Shown here: positions 61,598-64,000 of the stretch, piece after piece | Layout of the letters: each line of letters starts with the position of its first letter | How positions within the stretch are numbered: position 1 is the first letter of the stretch | Translations under genes and position numbers: made by a program | Assembly (NCBI RefSeq): GCF_024704365.1 | Contig: NZ_JAJDFY010000001.1 | Span: 2,027,001-2,091,000, forward strand | Reading direction: 5' to 3' | DNA from: Thermomonas sp. S9 | GTDB lineage: Bacteria; Pseudomonadota; Gammaproteobacteria; Xanthomonadales; Xanthomonadaceae | DNA length: 64,000 nucleotides | Notes under the pieces: generated by a model | The model's input: only the letters and a program-made list of their open reading frames with translations | What the model was told of the DNA's origin: nothing | The model's database searches: none

Positions 61598-62044
61598 ATG
61601 TCCACTCCCGCTCCCGAGACCCCCGCCCGCAAGTCCAACGCCGGCCGCTATCTGTTCCTGCTGGTGCTGGGTCTGGTGATCGGCGCCGTGGCCACGGTGA
61701 TGATCCTGCGCGCGATCAACGCCCGCAAGAATCACTTCCCCGAGGCGCTGATGGAAGTCCAGGCCTGGCACATGGGCCAGCTGAAGGCCGCGCTGGAACA
61801 GAACCGCTGCACCGCCACCGACGTGCTGCCGCACCTGCAGGCGCTGCGCACGATGGGCACCGACCTCGAGGCCGCCTTCCCCGACCTGCGCGACGACGAG
61901 CGCTTCCGCACCGCCGCTGCCGGCATGCGCGCCGCCGCCGACAAGGCCATCTCGGCGCCGCCGCTGAGCTGCGAAAGCCTGGCCGGCACCATGAAGTCGC
62001 TGGGCGACGGCTGCCAAACCTGCCACCGCGACTTCAAGAACTGA
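61598..62044 (+). CDS. Membrane-anchored CxxCH cytochrome c'-like protein
   Basis: A 148-residue protein with a strong AAGAAGGAGG ribosome site. Residues 17-38 are one membrane segment (YLFLLVLGLVIGAVATVMIL) that anchors the rest in the periplasm. The outer part is helical, and it ends with GCQTCHRDFKN: a CxxCH haem site ten residues from the C terminus, the position seen in four-helix cytochromes c'. A second Cys pair (NRCTAT, LSCESL) may form a disulfide. The partner is unknown. The 48-base gap from phbB and the same strand suggest co-expression. Confidence 0.7.
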   Translation: MSTPAPETPARKSNAGRYLFLLVLGLVIGAVATVMILRAINARKNHFPEALMEVQAWHMGQLKAALEQNRCTATDVLPHLQALRTMGTDLEAAFPDLRDDERFRTAAAGMRAAADKAISAPPLSCESLAGTMKSLGDGCQTCHRDFKN

Positions 62045-62119
62045 GCGCATGCCCGGCGCACCGCGGACCGTGATCCGGCCGCCCTATCGCCCGGCCACGC
62101 GCCCGACCACGCCAGCGGC

Positions 62120-62620
62120 ATGAGCCTGCCCGTCGCGCTCTATCTGCTGGCGGCCGTGCTGGTGCTGGCGGGCCTGGCCGGCACCCTGCTGCCGGTGCTG
62201 CCCGGCGCGCCGCTGGTGTTCGCCGGGCTGCTGCTGGCGGCCTGGGCCGACGGGTTCCGGCATGTCGGGCTGTGGCCGCTGCTGGCGCTGGGCGGACTGA
62301 CCCTACTGTCATTGCTGGTGGACCTGTGGGCCACCGCGCACGGCGCGCGCCGGGTCGGGGCCAGCCGGCTGGCCATGCTGGGCGCCACCCTCGGCACCGT
62401 GGTCGGGCTGTTCTTCGGCCTGCCCGGACTGCTGCTGGGGCCATTCGCTGGGGCGCTGGGCGGCGAATTGCTGCACCGGCGCAGCCTGCACCCGCAGCAT
62501 CTCGGCGCGGCCGGCAAGGTCGGCGCCGGCACCTGGCTGGGGCTGGCGCTGGGCGCCGCGCTCAAGCTGGCGCTGGCCTTCGCGATGCTGGGCGTGTTCG
62601 CGCTGGCGTGGTGGTTCTAG
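62120..62620 (+). CDS. DUF456 membrane protein
   Basis: A 166-residue inner-membrane protein with about five hydrophobic segments. The first has the DUF456 signature LAGTLLPVLPGAPLVFAGLLL; later GLFFGLPGLLLGPFAGALGGELL, a Gly-rich glycine-zipper-like stretch, is also typical. The function of this family is not known. It starts with MSLPVALYLLAAVLV, 75 bases after the previous gene. Confidence 0.85.
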   Translation: MSLPVALYLLAAVLVLAGLAGTLLPVLPGAPLVFAGLLLAAWADGFRHVGLWPLLALGGLTLLSLLVDLWATAHGARRVGASRLAMLGATLGTVVGLFFGLPGLLLGPFAGALGGELLHRRSLHPQHLGAAGKVGAGTWLGLALGAALKLALAFAMLGVFALAWWF

Positions 62621-62647
62621 TGGTGGTTCTAGGCCGCCGGCGCGCGC

Positions 62648-63043
62648 TCAATCTCCGTACAGCAACCAGTTGCGGGCCAGCGCCACGTCGGTGAAGGTGC
62701 GTCCGTGGATGCCATGCTCGCGGCACAGGATCTCGCCGTATTCGTTGCCGGGCAGATCGTCCAGCAGCTCGACGAAGGCCAGCCGGATCCCGGCCATTCC
62801 CGCCTCCACCATCACCCGGATCACCTGCTCGATCTCGGCCATGTCCACCGACTCGTGCAGTTCTTCCTCCACCAGCAGGCGGTCGATGCCGGCCTCGCGG
62901 CAGGCCTGCCCGAGCAAGGCCCAGTAGGCGGACGAGACCTGCAGCGAATCGGTGCCGTCATACACCCGCGCGTGCAGATAGCCGGCTTCGCGGACGAGGC
63001 GGAGCTTGAAGCCCTCGCCCTGGATCAGCTGCACCGCATTCAA
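62648..63043 (-). CDS. Conserved hypothetical protein, STAS/SpoIIAA-like fold possible
   Basis: A soluble 131-residue protein of unknown function. It begins (TTG at 63043) MNAVQLIQGEGFKLRLVREA and has alternating strands and helices (LHARVYDGTDSL; IDRLLVEEELHESVDMAEI; GIRLAFVELLDDLPGNEYGE), compatible with a STAS-type alpha/beta fold. The TTG start is preferred because TTGA overlaps the fumarase stop codon, matching the ATGA overlaps seen elsewhere; GTG at 63034 is the alternative. It is probably co-transcribed with the fumarase gene. Confidence 0.65.
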   Translation of the reverse strand: MNAVQLIQGEGFKLRLVREAGYLHARVYDGTDSLQVSSAYWALLGQACREAGIDRLLVEEELHESVDMAEIEQVIRVMVEAGMAGIRLAFVELLDDLPGNEYGEILCREHGIHGRTFTDVALARNWLLYGD

Positions 63044-64000
63044 GCCAGCACATCCAGCGGGATCCTGCCGATCTTCTCGCGCCACTGGCGCGGCCCCGTC
63101 TCGTGCACCGAGGTGCCGCGGCTGTCCACCGCCACCGTCACCGGCATGTCCTTGACCTCGAACTCGTAGATCGCCTCCATGCCGAGATCCTCGAATGCCA
63201 CCACCCGCGCGGCGCGGATGGCCTTCGAGACCAGATAGGCGGCCCCGCCCACCGCCATCAGATAGACGGATTGGTGCTTGCGGATCGCCTCGATCGCCGC
63301 CGGCCCGCGCTCGGCCTTGCCGACCATGCCCAGCAGCCCGGTTGCGCTGAGCACCTGCTCGGTGAACTTGTCCATGCGGGTGGCCGTGGTGGGGCCGGCC
63401 GGGCCGACCACCTCGTCGCGCACCGGATCGACCGGACCGACGTAGTAGATGAAACGCCCCTTGAAATCGACCGGCAGCGGCTCGCCGCGGTTGAGCATGT
63501 CCACGATGCGCTTGTGCGCGGCGTCGCGCCCGGTCAGCAGCTTGCCGCTGAGCAGCAGCACCTCGCCTGGCTGGAAGCGGGCGACTTCCTCGCGGGTGAG
63601 GGTGTCCAGGTTCACCCGGCGCGCGCTGGCCGGGCTGTAGGTCAGCGTCGGCCAGTGCTCCAGCGACGGCGAGCCGAGCGCCACCGGGCCGGAACCGTCG
63701 AGCGTGAAGTGCGCGTGGCGGGTGGCGGCGCAGTTGGGGATCATCGCCACCGGCAGGTTGGCGGCGTGGGTCGGGTAATCCTTGATCTTCACATCGAGCA
63801 CCGTGGTGAGCCCGCCCAGGCCCTGGGCGCCTATCCCTAGCGCGTTGACCTTCTCGTACAGCTCGATGCGCAGCTCTTCGATGCGGTTGCTGGGGCCGCG
63901 GGCGATCAGCGCCTGGATGTCGATGGGCTCCATCAGCGACTCCTTCGCCAGCAGCATCGCCTTCTCGGCGGTGCCGCCGATGCCGATGCCGAGCATGCCC
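63040..64000 (-). CDS. fumA: Fumarate hydratase class I, C-terminal part (partial at window edge)
   Basis: Class I fumarase is an iron-sulfur enzyme of the TCA cycle that interconverts fumarate and malate. The visible 318 or more residues start within the alpha region (GIGIGGTAEKAMLLAKESL) and include GIGAQGLGGLTTVLDVKIKD, VAMIPNCAATRHAHF (a cluster-region Cys), FQPGEVLLLSGKLLTGRDAAHKRI, and the beta-region GPVDPVRDEVVGPAGPTTATRMD. Alpha and beta regions are fused, the single-chain (FumA-like) type. The 5' end lies beyond 64000. Its stop overlaps the start of the next gene. Confidence 0.93.
   Translation of the reverse strand, partial: GMLGIGIGGTAEKAMLLAKESLMEPIDIQALIARGPSNRIEELRIELYEKVNALGIGAQGLGGLTTVLDVKIKDYPTHAANLPVAMIPNCAATRHAHFTLDGSGPVALGSPSLEHWPTLTYSPASARRVNLDTLTREEVARFQPGEVLLLSGKLLTGRDAAHKRIVDMLNRGEPLPVDFKGRFIYYVGPVDPVRDEVVGPAGPTTATRMDKFTEQVLSATGLLGMVGKAERGPAAIEAIRKHQSVYLMAVGGAAYLVSKAIRAARVVAFEDLGMEAIYEFEVKDMPVTVAVDSRGTSVHETGPRQWREKIGRIPLDVLA

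Overview
The window is GC-rich gammaproteobacterial chromosome, most likely from the Xanthomonadaceae/Lysobacteraceae (Xanthomonas-Lysobacter-Luteimonas group). The best evidence is the arginine locus: argF'-argG-argE-argB-argC-argH with N-acetylornithine carbamoyltransferase in place of ordinary OTCase, and an argB that carries a C-terminal acetyltransferase domain. A FimX-type c-di-GMP protein beside epmB/efp, and a DksA with a long Lys/Pro/Ala extension, point the same way. Genes are tightly packed, with many 4-base ATGA overlaps.

Layout. (1) 1-25 kb: a type VI secretion system (T6SS). The minus-strand half runs gumN/traB-like, tssK, tssL, tssM, tssA, then tssB, tssC, hcp and the start of tssE, which leaves the window. 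The plus-strand half runs NarL-type regulator, mltA, tssF, tssG, tssH(clpV), vgrG, a DUF4123 adaptor, a 118-residue protein and an unusual 516-residue Ala/Gln-rich coiled-coil protein. (2) 25-35 kb, all minus strand: an exported TPR-CHAT protease, a two-partner secretion pair (TpsB transporter, TpsA giant exoprotein), an OmpA-like protein and a DUF4280 PAAR-like spike. Together 1-35 kb reads as one cell-surface/contact island. (3) 35-37 kb: motAB. (4) 37-44 kb: acetylated-pathway arginine operon with a hairpin and an Arg-rich small ORF in its leader. (5) 45-64 kb: housekeeping genes: cysS-sufE-MFS, dksA, yidD-M23 peptidase, mtaD-ubiG-gph-(phytoene-synthase-like)-folE2, efp/epmB, fimX, htpX, gluQ, an acetoacetyl-CoA reductase, a membrane-anchored CxxCH protein, DUF456, and the end of a class I fumarase.

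Quality warning. About 22 single-base (or one CG-unit) indels interrupt otherwise intact genes. Most lie in runs of 5-8 identical bases or in CG repeats. Each time the downstream frame continues the same family without loss. I therefore read these as sequence errors rather than pseudogenes; affected genes are given at full span with the break noted, and protein lengths are for the restored frame.

How the genes work together. TssK/F/G/E (baseplate), TssL/M (membrane complex), TssA, TssB/C (sheath), Hcp (tube), VgrG (spike) and ClpV (recycling) make a nearly complete injection machine; only TssJ is not seen. MltA may open the cell wall for it. The NarL-type regulator between the two halves, and related TATGCC-type boxes upstream of tssB, tssF, the regulator and the CHAT-TPS operon, suggest joint control of both contact systems (inference).
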